In this document: positions 8,716-18,192 of the stretch, piece after piece | How positions within the stretch are numbered: the stretch's first letter is position 1 | Layout: every line of letters starts with the position of its first letter | NCBI GenBank assembly: GCA_029779475.1 | Contig: JAKPAN010000301.1 | Span: 1 to 41,561, forward strand | Source of the DNA: Pseudomonadota bacterium | GTDB taxonomy: Bacteria > Pseudomonadota > Gammaproteobacteria > Xanthomonadales > Rhodanobacteraceae | Reading direction: 5' to 3' | DNA: 41,561 bases | The notes under the pieces: generated by a model | The model's input: the letters and a program-made list of their open reading frames with translations, nothing else | Databases searched by the model: none | What the model was told of the DNA's origin: nothing | Made by a program: the position numbers and the translations under genes

Positions 8716-8751
8716 CGGCGCTCCTACGGTTTCAACACTGTAGGAGCGCCG
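8716..8751. repeat. inverted GTAGGAGCG-type repeat pair, likely bidirectional terminator
   Basis: The arms CGGCGCTCCTAC (8716-8727) and GTAGGAGCGCCG (8740-8751) are perfect 12-base complements around a 12-base loop. Beyond the core, both arms continue with related sequence (GAGGCGCGA against GAAGGCGTGA), so two copies of one repeat unit face each other. GTAGGAGCG repeats are widespread in Xanthomonas/Lysobacter-type genomes. The pair sits between two converging genes and could end transcription from both. There is no U-tract, so an intrinsic terminator role is inferred. Confidence 0.7.
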
Positions 8752-8800
8752 GAAGGCGTGATTTCACCGTGATCCCAGCGCGCTCGCGCGCGAAGCACTT

Positions 8801-11029
8801 TTACGGTTTCGCGTGCGGCTTTTTCGCCTTGGCCGGCGCCGTGCCGGCCGGCGCAGTCGTCAAACCACGACGCACGAGCAGCGGTTCGATCTCCGGGCCG
8901 TGGCCGGTGAAGTCGCGGAACAGTTCCAGCGCGTCCTTGCTGCCGCCGCGCGAGAGCAGCGTGTCGCGGAAACGGTCGCCGTTCTCGCGCTTGAGGCCGC
9001 CGTGCTGCTTGATCCATTCGACGGTGTCGGCGTCGAGCACTTCGGACCAGATGTAGGCGTAATAGCCGGCCGCGTAGCCGCCCATGATGTGGCTGAAATA
9101 CGGCGTGCGATAACGCGGCGGCACTGGCTTGTAGGCGATGCCGTCTTTTTCGAGAGCGGCCGCTTCGAAGGCCATCACGCCGCTCGCCGCGGCCACGGCG
9201 TCGAGGCTGTCGATCTGGTGCCAGTTCTGGTCGAGCATCGCCGCGCCGAGGTATTCCGTCGTGCGGAAGCCTTCATTGAATTGCGCGGCGGCCATGACCT
9301 TGTCGAGCAAGGCCTGCGGCATCGCCTCGCCGGTCTGGTAGTGCTTGGCGTAATGCGCGAGCACGCTCGGCCAGTCGGCCCACATCTCGTTGACCTGCGA
9401 GGGGAACTCGACGAAGTCGCGCGGCACCGCGGTGCCGGAGAAATACGGATACGTCACGTTCGAGAACATGCCATGCAGCGCGTGGCCGAACTCGTGGAAC
9501 ATCGTGCGCGTCTCGTCCCAGGTAAGCAGCGTCGGCTGGCCGGCCGGCGGCTTGGGAATGTTGAGATGGTTCGCGACGACGGGCAGCGTGCCGAACAGCT
9601 TGTTCTGGTGGACGTAGGAATTCATCCACGCACCGCCGCGCTTGGACGGTCGCGCGTATTCGTCGGCAATGAAAATCGCGAGCTGCTTGCCGTCCTTGTC
9701 GAAGACGTCGTAGACCATGACATCGGGCTCGTACACGGGCAGGTCGGTACGCTGCTTGAACGTGATGCCGTACAGTTGGCCCGCGGCGTAGAACACGCCG
9801 TTTTCGAGCACGTTCTTCATTTCCAGGTACGGCTTGATCTGCGATTCGTCGAACGCGTATTTCTTCTGACGCACCTTCTCGGAATAGAACGCCCAATCCC
9901 ACGGTTCGAGCTTGAAGGATTTTTCGTGTTTCGCCTTCTGCTCGGCGTCGATGACCTTCTGCAGGTCGGCGGCTTCGCGCTTCGCGTTCGCCACCGCGCG
10001 CGGGGCGAGCTTGCCGAGCATGTCGTTGACGGCCTTCGGCGTCTTCGCGGTCTGGTCGGCGAGACTGTACGCGGCGTAATTGGGGTAGCCGAGCATCTTC
10101 GCGCGTTCCAGGCGCAACTTCATGATCTGCGAGACGAGCGCGGTGTTGTCGTACGCGTTGCCGCGGCTGCCGCGCGTGACGGAGGCCTCGTAGATGCGCT
10201 GGCGCAACGCGCGGTTCTTCAGATAGGTCTCGGGCGCCTGGCCGGTCGTGTTCTGCAACGCGATCACGTACTTGCCTTCGAGCTTGCGCGCCTTCGCCGC
10301 GGCGGCGGCTGCGTCGATCGCATCGGCCGGCATGCCGTCGAGTTCTTCCTTCGCGTCGACGACGATCGCCGACTCGTTGACCTCCGCGAGCACGTTCTGG
10401 TTGAACTGCGTGCCGAGCTTGGCGAGCTCGCCGTTGATCTCCTTGAGGCGCGCCTTGTCCGCGTCGGACAGCTGCGCGCCGGCGCGCACGAAGTCGTCGT
10501 GGTAACGCTCGACGAGGCGCACGCCTTCGGCATCGAGGCCAAGCGTGTCGCGATGCGCGTAGAGCGTCTGGATGCGCGCGAACAGCTTCGGGTTCAGCGA
10601 AATCGCGTCCTGATGCGCGGCGAACCTCGCCGAATAGTCGGCCTGGATCTTCTTGCGCGCGTCGTTGGTGTCGGCGCCGACGAGATTGAAGAACACGCTC
10701 GTCGCGCGATCGAGGACGCGGCCGCTCTTTTCCATCGCCACGATCGTGTTGTCGAACGTCGGCGCTTGCGGATCGTTCGCGATCGCGTCGATTTCCTTGA
10801 GCTGCTCGGCCATGCCGCGATCGAAGGCCGGCGCGAAATCGCTGTCCTTGATCTTGTCGAACGGCGGATAGTGCAGCGGCAGCGTGCTCGGCGCGAAGAA
10901 CGGATTGCCCGCCTCGTTCGCGGCGGCCATCTTTCCGGCGGTCGTCGTGTTCTTCACCGGCACCTGGCAGGCGCCGAGCGCAAGGGTCGACAGCGCCGTC
11001 GCCAGCGCGAGGGAGAGAGGATGCTTCAT
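8801..11029 (-). CDS. dcp: M3 family zinc oligopeptidase, predicted lipoprotein (Dcp-type)
   Basis: A zinc metallopeptidase of 742 residues related to peptidyl-dipeptidase Dcp and oligopeptidase A; it would degrade short peptides in the periplasm. The zinc motif HEFGHALH is at 512-519 and the third ligand is Glu541 in VEFPSQ. The substrate-binding region (PPRYRTPYFSHIMGGYAAGYY, split here by function only) carries the expected His and Tyr residues. The start at 11029 gives a signal peptide with a lipobox ending LGAC at Cys21, so it is probably membrane-anchored. A longer in-frame extension upstream runs antisense to the next gene and is rejected. The C-terminal tail is Ala/Lys/Pro-rich. Dcp itself is a dicarboxypeptidase; the exact specificity here is inferred. 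Confidence 0.92.
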   Translation of the reverse strand: MKHPLSLALATALSTLALGACQVPVKNTTTAGKMAAANEAGNPFFAPSTLPLHYPPFDKIKDSDFAPAFDRGMAEQLKEIDAIANDPQAPTFDNTIVAMEKSGRVLDRATSVFFNLVGADTNDARKKIQADYSARFAAHQDAISLNPKLFARIQTLYAHRDTLGLDAEGVRLVERYHDDFVRAGAQLSDADKARLKEINGELAKLGTQFNQNVLAEVNESAIVVDAKEELDGMPADAIDAAAAAAKARKLEGKYVIALQNTTGQAPETYLKNRALRQRIYEASVTRGSRGNAYDNTALVSQIMKLRLERAKMLGYPNYAAYSLADQTAKTPKAVNDMLGKLAPRAVANAKREAADLQKVIDAEQKAKHEKSFKLEPWDWAFYSEKVRQKKYAFDESQIKPYLEMKNVLENGVFYAAGQLYGITFKQRTDLPVYEPDVMVYDVFDKDGKQLAIFIADEYARPSKRGGAWMNSYVHQNKLFGTLPVVANHLNIPKPPAGQPTLLTWDETRTMFHEFGHALHGMFSNVTYPYFSGTAVPRDFVEFPSQVNEMWADWPSVLAHYAKHYQTGEAMPQALLDKVMAAAQFNEGFRTTEYLGAAMLDQNWHQIDSLDAVAAASGVMAFEAAALEKDGIAYKPVPPRYRTPYFSHIMGGYAAGYYAYIWSEVLDADTVEWIKQHGGLKRENGDRFRDTLLSRGGSKDALELFRDFTGHGPEIEPLLVRRGLTTAPAGTAPAKAKKPHAKP

Positions 11030-11191
11030 GTTCGTGGGCCCAGTCGTCAGGAATCGCCGAAGGTACAACAACCCGGCGCCGGAGCCCCATGACGAAAGGC
11101 ATACGTCACTGCGCGGACTCCTCAGCTGCCCCGCAAATTGCCCGATGAATTGCCCGATAATAGGCGCTTTCCGACGCCACCGGACTCGATC

Positions 11192-12385
<1,194 letters not shown>

Positions 12386-12391
12386 AACAAC

Positions 12392-12418
12392 GCGGGACGC
12401 CGATTTGCGGCGTCCCGC
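12392..12418. terminator. bidirectional hairpin terminator between kbl and the nitroreductase gene
   Basis: A perfect 11-base stem, GCGGGACGCCG (12392-12402) with CGGCGTCCCGC (12408-12418), encloses the loop ATTTG. It begins seven bases after the kbl stop and lies 13 bases beyond the end of the converging nitroreductase gene. There is no long U-tract, but position and stem strength support termination in both directions. Confidence 0.75.
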
Positions 12419-12430
12419 TATCGCGATTTC

Positions 12431-13060
12431 TTACGCGGCAATCGCCTCGCGTTCGGCCAGCGCGCCGAACACCTTGAAGCGCGCGGCGTCGTCGATGAAG
12501 GTCTTCTCGCCGAATGGCTTTTCGTTCGAACCGAACGGCATCTGCGCACGCAGCTTCCACGACGACGGAATGTTCCAGCGCGCGGCGACGGCGGCATCGA
12601 TGAGCGGGTTGTAGTGCTGCAGGCTCGCGCCGATGCCGGCATCCGCCAGCGCGGTCCACACCGCGAACTGCGCCATGCCGCTCGCCTGCTCCGACCACAC
12701 CGGGAAGTTGTCGGCGTAGAGCGCGAACTTCTTCTGCAAATCTTCGACGACGCCCTGGTCCTCGAAGAACAGCACGGTACCCGCGCCCGCGGCGAACGAG
12801 TCGACCTTCGCTTCCGTCGCGGCAAACGCCTCGGCCGGAACGATCTTGCGCAATTCCGACTTGACGATATCCCACAACGCGCGGCTTTCGTCCCCGTACA
12901 GCACGACGACGCGCGAGCTCTGGGAATTGAACGACGACGGCGTGAGCCGCACGGCTTCGCGGATGAGCGCGCTGACCTGCGACTCGGGTTGCGGCAGCGA
13001 CGCGCCGAGCGCGTACTGGCTGCGGCGTTTGCGGATGGCTTCGATCAGGGCATTGTTCAT
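12431..13060 (-). CDS. nitroreductase family protein
   Basis: A 209-residue flavin-dependent oxidoreductase of the nitroreductase superfamily, of the small type often annotated as a predicted oxidoreductase. The FMN-binding start is seen in IRKRRSQYALG and the conserved region LTPSSFNSQSSRVVVLYG. The dimer and active-site segment runs through the middle (SEQASGMAQFAVWTALADAGIGASLQHYN, in sequence order). The C-terminal FGEKTFIDDAARFKVF closes the fold. Substrates of such proteins vary (nitroaromatics, quinones, fatty-acid-linked redox), and none can be assigned. A 12-base palindrome lies 21 bases upstream of its start. Confidence 0.88.
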   Translation of the reverse strand: MNNALIEAIRKRRSQYALGASLPQPESQVSALIREAVRLTPSSFNSQSSRVVVLYGDESRALWDIVKSELRKIVPAEAFAATEAKVDSFAAGAGTVLFFEDQGVVEDLQKKFALYADNFPVWSEQASGMAQFAVWTALADAGIGASLQHYNPLIDAAVAARWNIPSSWKLRAQMPFGSNEKPFGEKTFIDDAARFKVFGALAEREAIAA

Positions 13061-13080
13061 GGCACGGCCTCTTGCGTTGA

Positions 13081-13092
13081 AGTGCCGGCACT
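13081..13092. promoter_or_regulatory. palindrome upstream of the nitroreductase gene
   Basis: AGTGCCGGCACT is a perfect 12-base palindrome 21 bases before the start codon. Position fits an operator overlapping the promoter or leader. A palindrome of this length is expected several times by chance in a window this size, so the call is tentative. Confidence 0.25.
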
Positions 13093-13194
13093 ACCGCGCC
13101 GGCTAGATCCGCAAGATGCGCCTGACGCCGCGGCTCCGGTAGACGGCGAATCCGCACGGGTGTGTTGCGCGCCGGTGAACGATCGGGCGCGCGC

Positions 13195-13998
13195 TCAGCG
13201 CTGCGGCGGCTTTGCGCCGAGTATTCGCAGTTCGTCCGCCGTCAACGCGCGCCAGCGCCCCTTCGGCAAATCGCCCAGCGCGAGCGCGCCGATCGAGACG
13301 CGCACGAGCCGCAGCACGGCGATGTCGAACGCCGCGAGCACGCGGCGAATCTGCCGGTTGCGGCCTTCGTCGAGAACGATGTCGAGCCACGCGTTCTTTT
13401 CGCCGCGACGCAGTTCGCGCACCGATTTCAGCGCGAGCCGTTCGCCATCGTCTTCGACGCCCGCAACCATCGCCGCGAGCAGGTCGTCGTTGGGCAAACC
13501 GTCGACCTGCACGTGATAGGTCTTGTCGAGATGCGTTTCCGGTGCCGTGATCGCCGCGGCCCATTGCGTGTCGTTGGTGAGCAGCAGCAAGCCTTCGCTC
13601 GCCTTGTCCAGACGACCGACCGGCGCGAGCCACGGCAAATCCGCGCCTTCGAGCAGCGTGTACACCGTGTCGCGCCCGCGCTCGTCCGATGCGGTGGTGA
13701 CGATGCCGCGCGGCTTGTTGAGCATGATGTAGACACGCTCGCTCGCCGCGACGTCGACACCATCGAGCGCGATGCGATCGCGCGCGAGATCGGTTGGTGA
13801 CTCCGCGTCGCGCACGATGCGGCCATTGACGGCGACGCGGCCTTGCGCGATCCATGCTGCCGCTTGCGTGCGCGAGGCGATGCCCAGCTTGGACAGCACG
13901 CGCGCCAGGCCATGTCGCGGCGCTGCAGGCCGCGATGCCAATGGTCGCGACAGCGTGCGCGTGCGGGGCGCGGCGGGGCGCCGCGGCGGACGTGGCAT
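13195..13998 (-). CDS. rRNA pseudouridine synthase, RsuA/RluB family
   Basis: Converts a specific uridine of ribosomal RNA to pseudouridine. The 267-residue protein has a basic, Pro/Arg-rich N-terminal tail (about 1-28). An S4 RNA-binding domain follows (LARVLSKLGIASRTQAAAWI to VAVNG). The catalytic domain has the active-site Asp in PVGRLDKASEGLLLLTND and the conserved EGRNRQIRRVL near the C-terminus. The start at 13998 is preferred over one 33 codons upstream, which would overlap acyP. It is the last gene of the minus-strand operon yihY-tlpA-acyP-rlu, with a 5-base gap to acyP. S4 plus this catalytic signature fits RsuA, RluB or RluF; the exact target is not determined. Confidence 0.9.
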   Translation of the reverse strand: MPRPPRRPAAPRTRTLSRPLASRPAAPRHGLARVLSKLGIASRTQAAAWIAQGRVAVNGRIVRDAESPTDLARDRIALDGVDVAASERVYIMLNKPRGIVTTASDERGRDTVYTLLEGADLPWLAPVGRLDKASEGLLLLTNDTQWAAAITAPETHLDKTYHVQVDGLPNDDLLAAMVAGVEDDGERLALKSVRELRRGEKNAWLDIVLDEGRNRQIRRVLAAFDIAVLRLVRVSIGALALGDLPKGRWRALTADELRILGAKPPQR

Positions 13999-14003
13999 CG
14001 GCG

Positions 14004-14270
14004 TCAGCGCGTGTCGAAACCGCGATGGCCTTGCGCAGGCATCGCGGTGCGCTCGATGCGGTCGACGCGCGCTGCGGGCGGGCCTTCGTGCAGCCATTGC
14101 TCGAATTGCGCGAGTGCGGCCGCCTCGCCTTCGGCGACGACTTCGACGCGGCCGTCGGCGAGGTTGCGCGCGTAGCCGGAGACGCCGAGCGCCAGCGCGC
14201 GATCGCGCGCCGAGGCGCGGAAGTACACGCCCTGCACGCGACCGGAAACGAAGAATCGAGCCGCCGCCAT
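14004..14270 (-). CDS. acyP: acylphosphatase
   Basis: A small cytoplasmic enzyme (88 residues) that hydrolyses acyl phosphates such as acetyl phosphate or carbamoyl phosphate. The phosphate-binding loop with the catalytic Arg is GRVQGVYFRASA near residues 9-20, and the catalytic Asn is in GYARNLADGRVEV near 35-47. The length matches the family, about 90. The start is the ATG at 14270, five bases after the tlpA stop, and the stop is five bases before the rRNA pseudouridine synthase start, so all are probably one transcript. The link with its neighbours is positional only. Confidence 0.92.
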   Translation of the reverse strand: MAAARFFVSGRVQGVYFRASARDRALALGVSGYARNLADGRVEVVAEGEAAALAQFEQWLHEGPPAARVDRIERTAMPAQGHRGFDTR

Positions 14271-14275
14271 CGCCG

Positions 14276-14749
14276 CTACTTCTTCGCGCCGGCGGCGATC
14301 GCCTTGGCCAGATCGTCGCCCGTGAGCGGGCCCGTGAACGTCTTCGCGACGCGGCCGTCGGGCGCGATCAGATAGGTCTGCGGCAAGCCGCGCGGCGTGT
14401 CGAAATCGGCGGGCGGATGATCGAGGTCGACCTGCGCGAGCGGATAGCTGACCGGATGCGATTTCGCGAACGCCTCGACCTCGGCCTTCTCGGTGTCTTC
14501 CCAGGCGAGCCCGATCGCGGCGACCTCCTTGTGCGCGGCGACGAACGCGGAAATGTCGGGCATTTCCTTGATGCACGGCGAACACCACGTCGCCCAGAAA
14601 TTGACGATGACCCATTTGCCTGTCTGCGCGGCGAGATCGAAGGTCTTGCCGTCGAGCGTGGCGATCTTCAGCGTCGGCTTTTCGGCCGTCGCTGCGAAAG
14701 CGGGAACGGACAACGCCGCGAACAGCGCGGCGATCAGGAAACGTTTCAT
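14276..14749 (-). CDS. periplasmic TlpA-like thioredoxin-fold protein
   Basis: A 157-residue exported thiol-disulfide protein. A signal peptide ends near AFA (about residue 19). The AhpC/TSA-thioredoxin fold carries the redox motif WCSPC (Cys56 and Cys59) in the typical NFWATWCSPCIKEMP context, and the cis-Pro region is seen in GLPQTYLI. Proteins of this type reduce disulfides in the periplasm, often for cytochrome c or copper-enzyme maturation; a particular client cannot be named. Its ATG overlaps the end of the YihY-type gene by four bases, so the two are translationally coupled. Confidence 0.88.
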   Translation of the reverse strand: MKRFLIAALFAALSVPAFAATAEKPTLKIATLDGKTFDLAAQTGKWVIVNFWATWCSPCIKEMPDISAFVAAHKEVAAIGLAWEDTEKAEVEAFAKSHPVSYPLAQVDLDHPPADFDTPRGLPQTYLIAPDGRVAKTFTGPLTGDDLAKAIAAGAKK

Positions 14750-16047
14750 GCGGACTCCGGTTTCGTTGGATTCGATGTCGGCGCAGGCGCGGATTCCGCC
14801 TTCGCCGGAAACACGTTCGCGAGCGACACGCCGAGCGCCTCGCCCATGCGCGAGCCGAGCGCATCGAGCAGCGGCGTCGCAGGGCTGCGCACGAGCGCGT
14901 TCGGATCGTCCGCGCGCAGCGGCAGACGATAACCGCCTTCCTCGTACAACTGTGCGAGCGTCGCCGTCGACAAGTCGCGCGCGACGAGCCATTCGCCGAC
15001 TTCGCTGCGGCGGATCACGCTGGCGCGCTGCAAATCGCCGAGATAACGATGCAGCAAATCGTCGGTGAGGAAGGGCTCGGCGTGCAGCAAGGCCTCGCTG
15101 TGCAAACCGAGACCCTCGCGCTGCGCGGCGGCGAAATGGCCGACCACGCGCACGAGCCCGGCGAATTCCTGCCCTTGCGGCAAACGCAACGCGAGCGGCC
15201 GATACTGGAACGCGGACAGCGAGGCCGTGATCGATGCGCCGAACAGCACGATGATCCACGACAAGTACACCCAGAAGATGAAAATCGGCACCATGGCCAG
15301 TGCGCCGTAAACCTGCTGGTAGCTCGCGTATTTCGTCGCGTACAGCGCGAAACCGCGCTTGGTCGCTTCGAACAGGATCGCCGCGATGAACGCGCCGACC
15401 AGCGCGAAGCGCAAGCGCACGCTGCGGTTCGGAATCACGACGTACGCCGCGACGAGCGCCGCGAACACGATCAGGAACGGCAGTACCGACAGCACGCGCG
15501 CCTTGATCGAGAACTGCGCCTCGGCGGCGTCGATGAACGGCAGCGCGAGCGCATACGAGCTCACCGCGAGCGCGGCGACGAGCAGCAACGGCCCCGCGGT
15601 CAGCGCGGCCCAATAGACGAGGAATCGCGCACCCGTGCTGCGCGAGGCGGTGACGCGCCAGATGCGGTTGAACGCGTCCTCGATGCTCATCATCAGCGAG
15701 ATCGCGCTGAACAGCAGAACGAGAATGCCGACCGCGGTCGCCTTGCTCGCGTTGTCGGCGAACTGCGTGATGTATTCCTGCACCGTGCCGCCTGCCGCAG
15801 GCACGAAGTTGTCGAATACCCAGGCGGTGAGCTTGTCGCGCCAGCCTGCGAACCCCGGAAACGCGGCGAGGATGCCGAGCACGGCCGCGGTCAGCGGCAC
15901 CAGCGCGAACACCGAGGTGTACGACAACGCGCCCGCGGTCTGCATGCAGCGGTCTTCGAGGAAGCGGTGCCAGGTAAAGCGCAGAAACGTCAGCACGCGC
16001 TCGCGGTCGCGCAGGGTTCTGGCAAACTGGCGCAGGCTTTCGAGCAT
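14746..16047 (-). CDS. YihY/BrkB (UPF0761) family inner membrane protein
   Basis: An integral membrane protein of 433 residues. The family N-terminus with ALSYTSVFALVPLTAAVLG is clear, and about six transmembrane helices occupy residues 30-290. The conserved segments DAFNRIWRV, PNRSVRLRFALVGAFIAAILFE and YGALAMVPIFIFWVYLSWIIVLFGA are present. A soluble C-terminal extension of about 140 residues follows; its winged-helix-like segment is only a guess. The molecular function of the family is unsettled; an RNase BN label in old annotations is known to be wrong. It is the first gene of the four-gene operon and is divergent from wrbA. Confidence 0.88.
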   Translation of the reverse strand: MLESLRQFARTLRDRERVLTFLRFTWHRFLEDRCMQTAGALSYTSVFALVPLTAAVLGILAAFPGFAGWRDKLTAWVFDNFVPAAGGTVQEYITQFADNASKATAVGILVLLFSAISLMMSIEDAFNRIWRVTASRSTGARFLVYWAALTAGPLLLVAALAVSSYALALPFIDAAEAQFSIKARVLSVLPFLIVFAALVAAYVVIPNRSVRLRFALVGAFIAAILFEATKRGFALYATKYASYQQVYGALAMVPIFIFWVYLSWIIVLFGASITASLSAFQYRPLALRLPQGQEFAGLVRVVGHFAAAQREGLGLHSEALLHAEPFLTDDLLHRYLGDLQRASVIRRSEVGEWLVARDLSTATLAQLYEEGGYRLPLRADDPNALVRSPATPLLDALGSRMGEALGVSLANVFPAKAESAPAPTSNPTKPESA

Positions 16048-16127
16048 GCGGCGAGCCTAGCAGATCGTCGCGAAACGGCGCTCCGCCGATGCGTGAAAAT
16101 CAACGAATTTCCCACGGAAAACCCGCC

Positions 16128-16727
16128 ATGCCCGACATCCTCGTGCTTTATTACAGCCGCACCGGCAAGGTCGCGCAGCTCGCGCGTCTCGTCGCGCGCG
16201 GGGTCGAGGAAATCGACGGCATGCGCGCGCGACTGCGCAGCGTGCCGCCGGTCGCGGCAGTCACCGACGTCGCGCAACCGCCCGAGCCTGACGATGGCGC
16301 GCCCTACGCGACGCAAGCCGACCTCGACGAATGCGCGGGCCTCGTGCTCGGCAGTCCGACGCGCTTCGGCAACATGGCCGCGCCGGTGAAATTCTTCCTC
16401 GATTCGACCGGCGCGCAATGGGCATCGGGCGCGCTCGCCGGCAAGCCGGCCGGTGTGTTCACCGCGACCAACACGATGCACGGCGGTCAGGAATCGACGC
16501 TGTTGTCGATGATGCTGCCGCTACTTCACCACGGCATGCTCATCGTCGGCCTGCCTTACACCTTGCCCGAAGTCACGACCACGCGCGGCGGCGGCTCGCC
16601 CTACGGCGCGAGTCACGTCGGCGGCCCGCGTGGAGACAACGCGCTCGACGACGACGAGCGCACGCTCGCACGCGCGCTCGGCCGGCGCGTCGCGGAGGTC
16701 GCGTCGCGACTGGGCGCGCGCGCGTGA
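16128..16727 (+). CDS. wrbA: NAD(P)H:quinone oxidoreductase, WrbA type
   Basis: A flavodoxin-like FMN protein (199 residues, 198 in E. coli) that reduces quinones by two electrons and so avoids semiquinone stress. The phosphate-binding loop is YYSRTGKVAQLA at 8-19. Ring-binding segments are GSPTRFGNMAAPVKFFLDSTG and TNTMHGGQESTLLSMM. The late GLPYT precedes a GGSPYGASHV loop typical of WrbA. The start at 16128 matches the family; an ATG 13 codons upstream is less likely. The following DUF2069 gene starts inside its stop codon (GTGA overlap). Confidence 0.93.
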   Translation: MPDILVLYYSRTGKVAQLARLVARGVEEIDGMRARLRSVPPVAAVTDVAQPPEPDDGAPYATQADLDECAGLVLGSPTRFGNMAAPVKFFLDSTGAQWASGALAGKPAGVFTATNTMHGGQESTLLSMMLPLLHHGMLIVGLPYTLPEVTTTRGGGSPYGASHVGGPRGDNALDDDERTLARALGRRVAEVASRLGARA

Positions 16728-17074
16728 CCGGCGAACGCATCGCGCTCGGCGCGTGGGCCGCGCTCATCGTCTTGCAGCCCATCTGGTATTTCTGGCTTGC
16801 GCCGCCCGCGAACGGACAGTCCTGGTTCGCGCTTGCGCTGACCTTGCCGCCGTTGCTGCTGCCGCTGCTCGCGTTGCGCCGCGGCGCCAGCCGCGCGCTG
16901 CTGTGGATCGGCATCGTCGCGCTGTTCTATTTCTGCCACGGCATCGTCGCCGCGTGGACGACGCCCGCGGCGCGCGTTCCCGCCGTCGCCGAGGCGGCGC
17001 TGTGCGTCATGCTGATCGGCGCGATGGGCCTGCGCGTGCGCGAAAGCAAGCGCGCGATCGCCGCGCGCGGCTAG
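16724..17074 (+). CDS. DUF2069 small membrane protein
   Basis: A 116-residue inner membrane protein with about four hydrophobic segments (ALIVLQPIWYFWLA, LALTLPPLLLPLLAL, ALLWIGIVALFYFCHGIV, and AALCVMLIGAMGL). The order of short loops and the FYFCHGIV segment fit the DUF2069 family, which commonly sits beside wrbA in gammaproteobacteria. The GTG start at 16724 overlaps the wrbA stop by four bases, indicating coupling. Its 3' end overlaps the converging LysR gene by four bases. Function is unknown. Confidence 0.82.
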   Translation: MTGERIALGAWAALIVLQPIWYFWLAPPANGQSWFALALTLPPLLLPLLALRRGASRALLWIGIVALFYFCHGIVAAWTTPAARVPAVAEAALCVMLIGAMGLRVRESKRAIAARG

Positions 17075-18069
17075 CGTTTGCGCCGTTGCGCACTGACCGG
17101 CGCGTTCGTGGCGACCTGTCCCTTCGAGCACTGCACGTGCTTGTCCTGCACCGCGTGCGGCAGGCGATCGACGAGGAATTCGACGAGCGCGCGCACGCTC
17201 GGCAGCTGCCCCCGGCGGCTCGGGTAAACAAGGTGCATGATGCCCTGCGGCATGTTCCAGCCGGGCAGCACGACTTCGAGTTCGCCGCGCACGATCGCGG
17301 GCGCGCAGACGAACTCGGGCAAGGTCGCGACGCCGATGCCGCGCACGGCAGCGCCGAGCAGCACGGCGAATTCGCCGCAGGTCACGCGCGCGCTCATCTC
17401 GACGGCGCTCTTGCCGCCTTCGGCGCCGTACAACTCGAGCGTCTGCGCGCCGTCGTGTTCGAGCATCGACAGCAGCGGCAGCGATTCCAGTTCGCTCGGC
17501 GTCTGCGGGCGACCATGTTCGTCGAGGAAAGCTGGACTTGCGACCAGCAACACGCGCGACTGGCCGAACGTGCGCAGGATCAGCGAGGCGTCGTCGTCGA
17601 GCTTGTCGCGCACGCGGATGGCGAGATCGTAGCCTTCGCCGATGAGGTCAACGCGGCGGTTGCTGGCCAGCACGCGCACCTGCACCCTCGGGTTCGCAGC
17701 GAGGAAATCCGGCAGCACATGCGCGAGGATCGTCTGCGCCAGCGACACCGGGCAACTCATGCGCACGACGCCGCGCGGCTCGGCGCGCAGTTCGGCGACA
17801 GCGTCCTGCGCGGCCTGCGCCTCGTCGAGCATCGCGCGGCAATGCGCGTAGAAACGCTCGCCGACTTCGGTGACGGCAAAGCGTCGCGTGGTCCGCTGCA
17901 GCAGGCGCACGCCGAGCCGATCTTCCAGCTGCGCGACGCGCTTGGACAGCCGCGACTTGGGCGTGTTGAGCGCGCGCCCCGCCGCGGAAAAGCCGCCGTG
18001 TTCGACGACCGCGGCGAACAGGCGCAGGTCGTTGAGGTCGTGCAGGGCACCGTCAGCATTCATCGGCAT
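17071..18069 (-). CDS. LysR family transcriptional regulator
   Basis: A 332-residue regulator. The winged helix-turn-helix lies near 10-70 (LRLFAAVVEHGGFSAAGRAL, then SRLSKRVAQLEDRLGVRLLQR). The effector-binding domain spans about 95-305 and includes MSCPVSLAQTILAHVLPDF and LLGAAVRGIGVATLPEFV. It belongs to the branch with TPKSRLSKRV in the recognition helix, often linked to quinone, aromatic or redox-related genes. A basic C-terminal tail (about 305-332) is longer than usual. The start is ATG at 18069 or 18063. It is divergent from hemN, so the 123-base gap, with its FNR box, may serve both. Confidence 0.9.
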   Translation of the reverse strand: MPMNADGALHDLNDLRLFAAVVEHGGFSAAGRALNTPKSRLSKRVAQLEDRLGVRLLQRTTRRFAVTEVGERFYAHCRAMLDEAQAAQDAVAELRAEPRGVVRMSCPVSLAQTILAHVLPDFLAANPRVQVRVLASNRRVDLIGEGYDLAIRVRDKLDDDASLILRTFGQSRVLLVASPAFLDEHGRPQTPSELESLPLLSMLEHDGAQTLELYGAEGGKSAVEMSARVTCGEFAVLLGAAVRGIGVATLPEFVCAPAIVRGELEVVLPGWNMPQGIMHLVYPSRRGQLPSVRALVEFLVDRLPHAVQDKHVQCSKGQVATNAPVSAQRRKR

Positions 18070-18144
18070 GATCCGGAGCGTGGACAAGTTTGCGCATTCT
18101 CGCGGACTTCGCCCCGCGTTTTCCATGCGCGACGGCGAGCACGC

Positions 18145-18158
18145 TTGACCGGGATCAA
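18145..18158. promoter_or_regulatory. FNR box upstream of hemN
   Basis: TTGAC-CGGG-ATCAA matches the FNR/ANR consensus TTGAT-N4-ATCAA with one mismatch. Its centre (18151.5) is exactly 41.5 bases before the A of the hemN start codon, the class II activation distance if transcription began at that base. A weak -10 (GAAGAT, 18181-18186) lies where it would then be expected. Confidence 0.85.
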
Positions 18159-18192
18159 GGCGGCCCATGCGGCGCAGTCCGAAGATCGAGGC

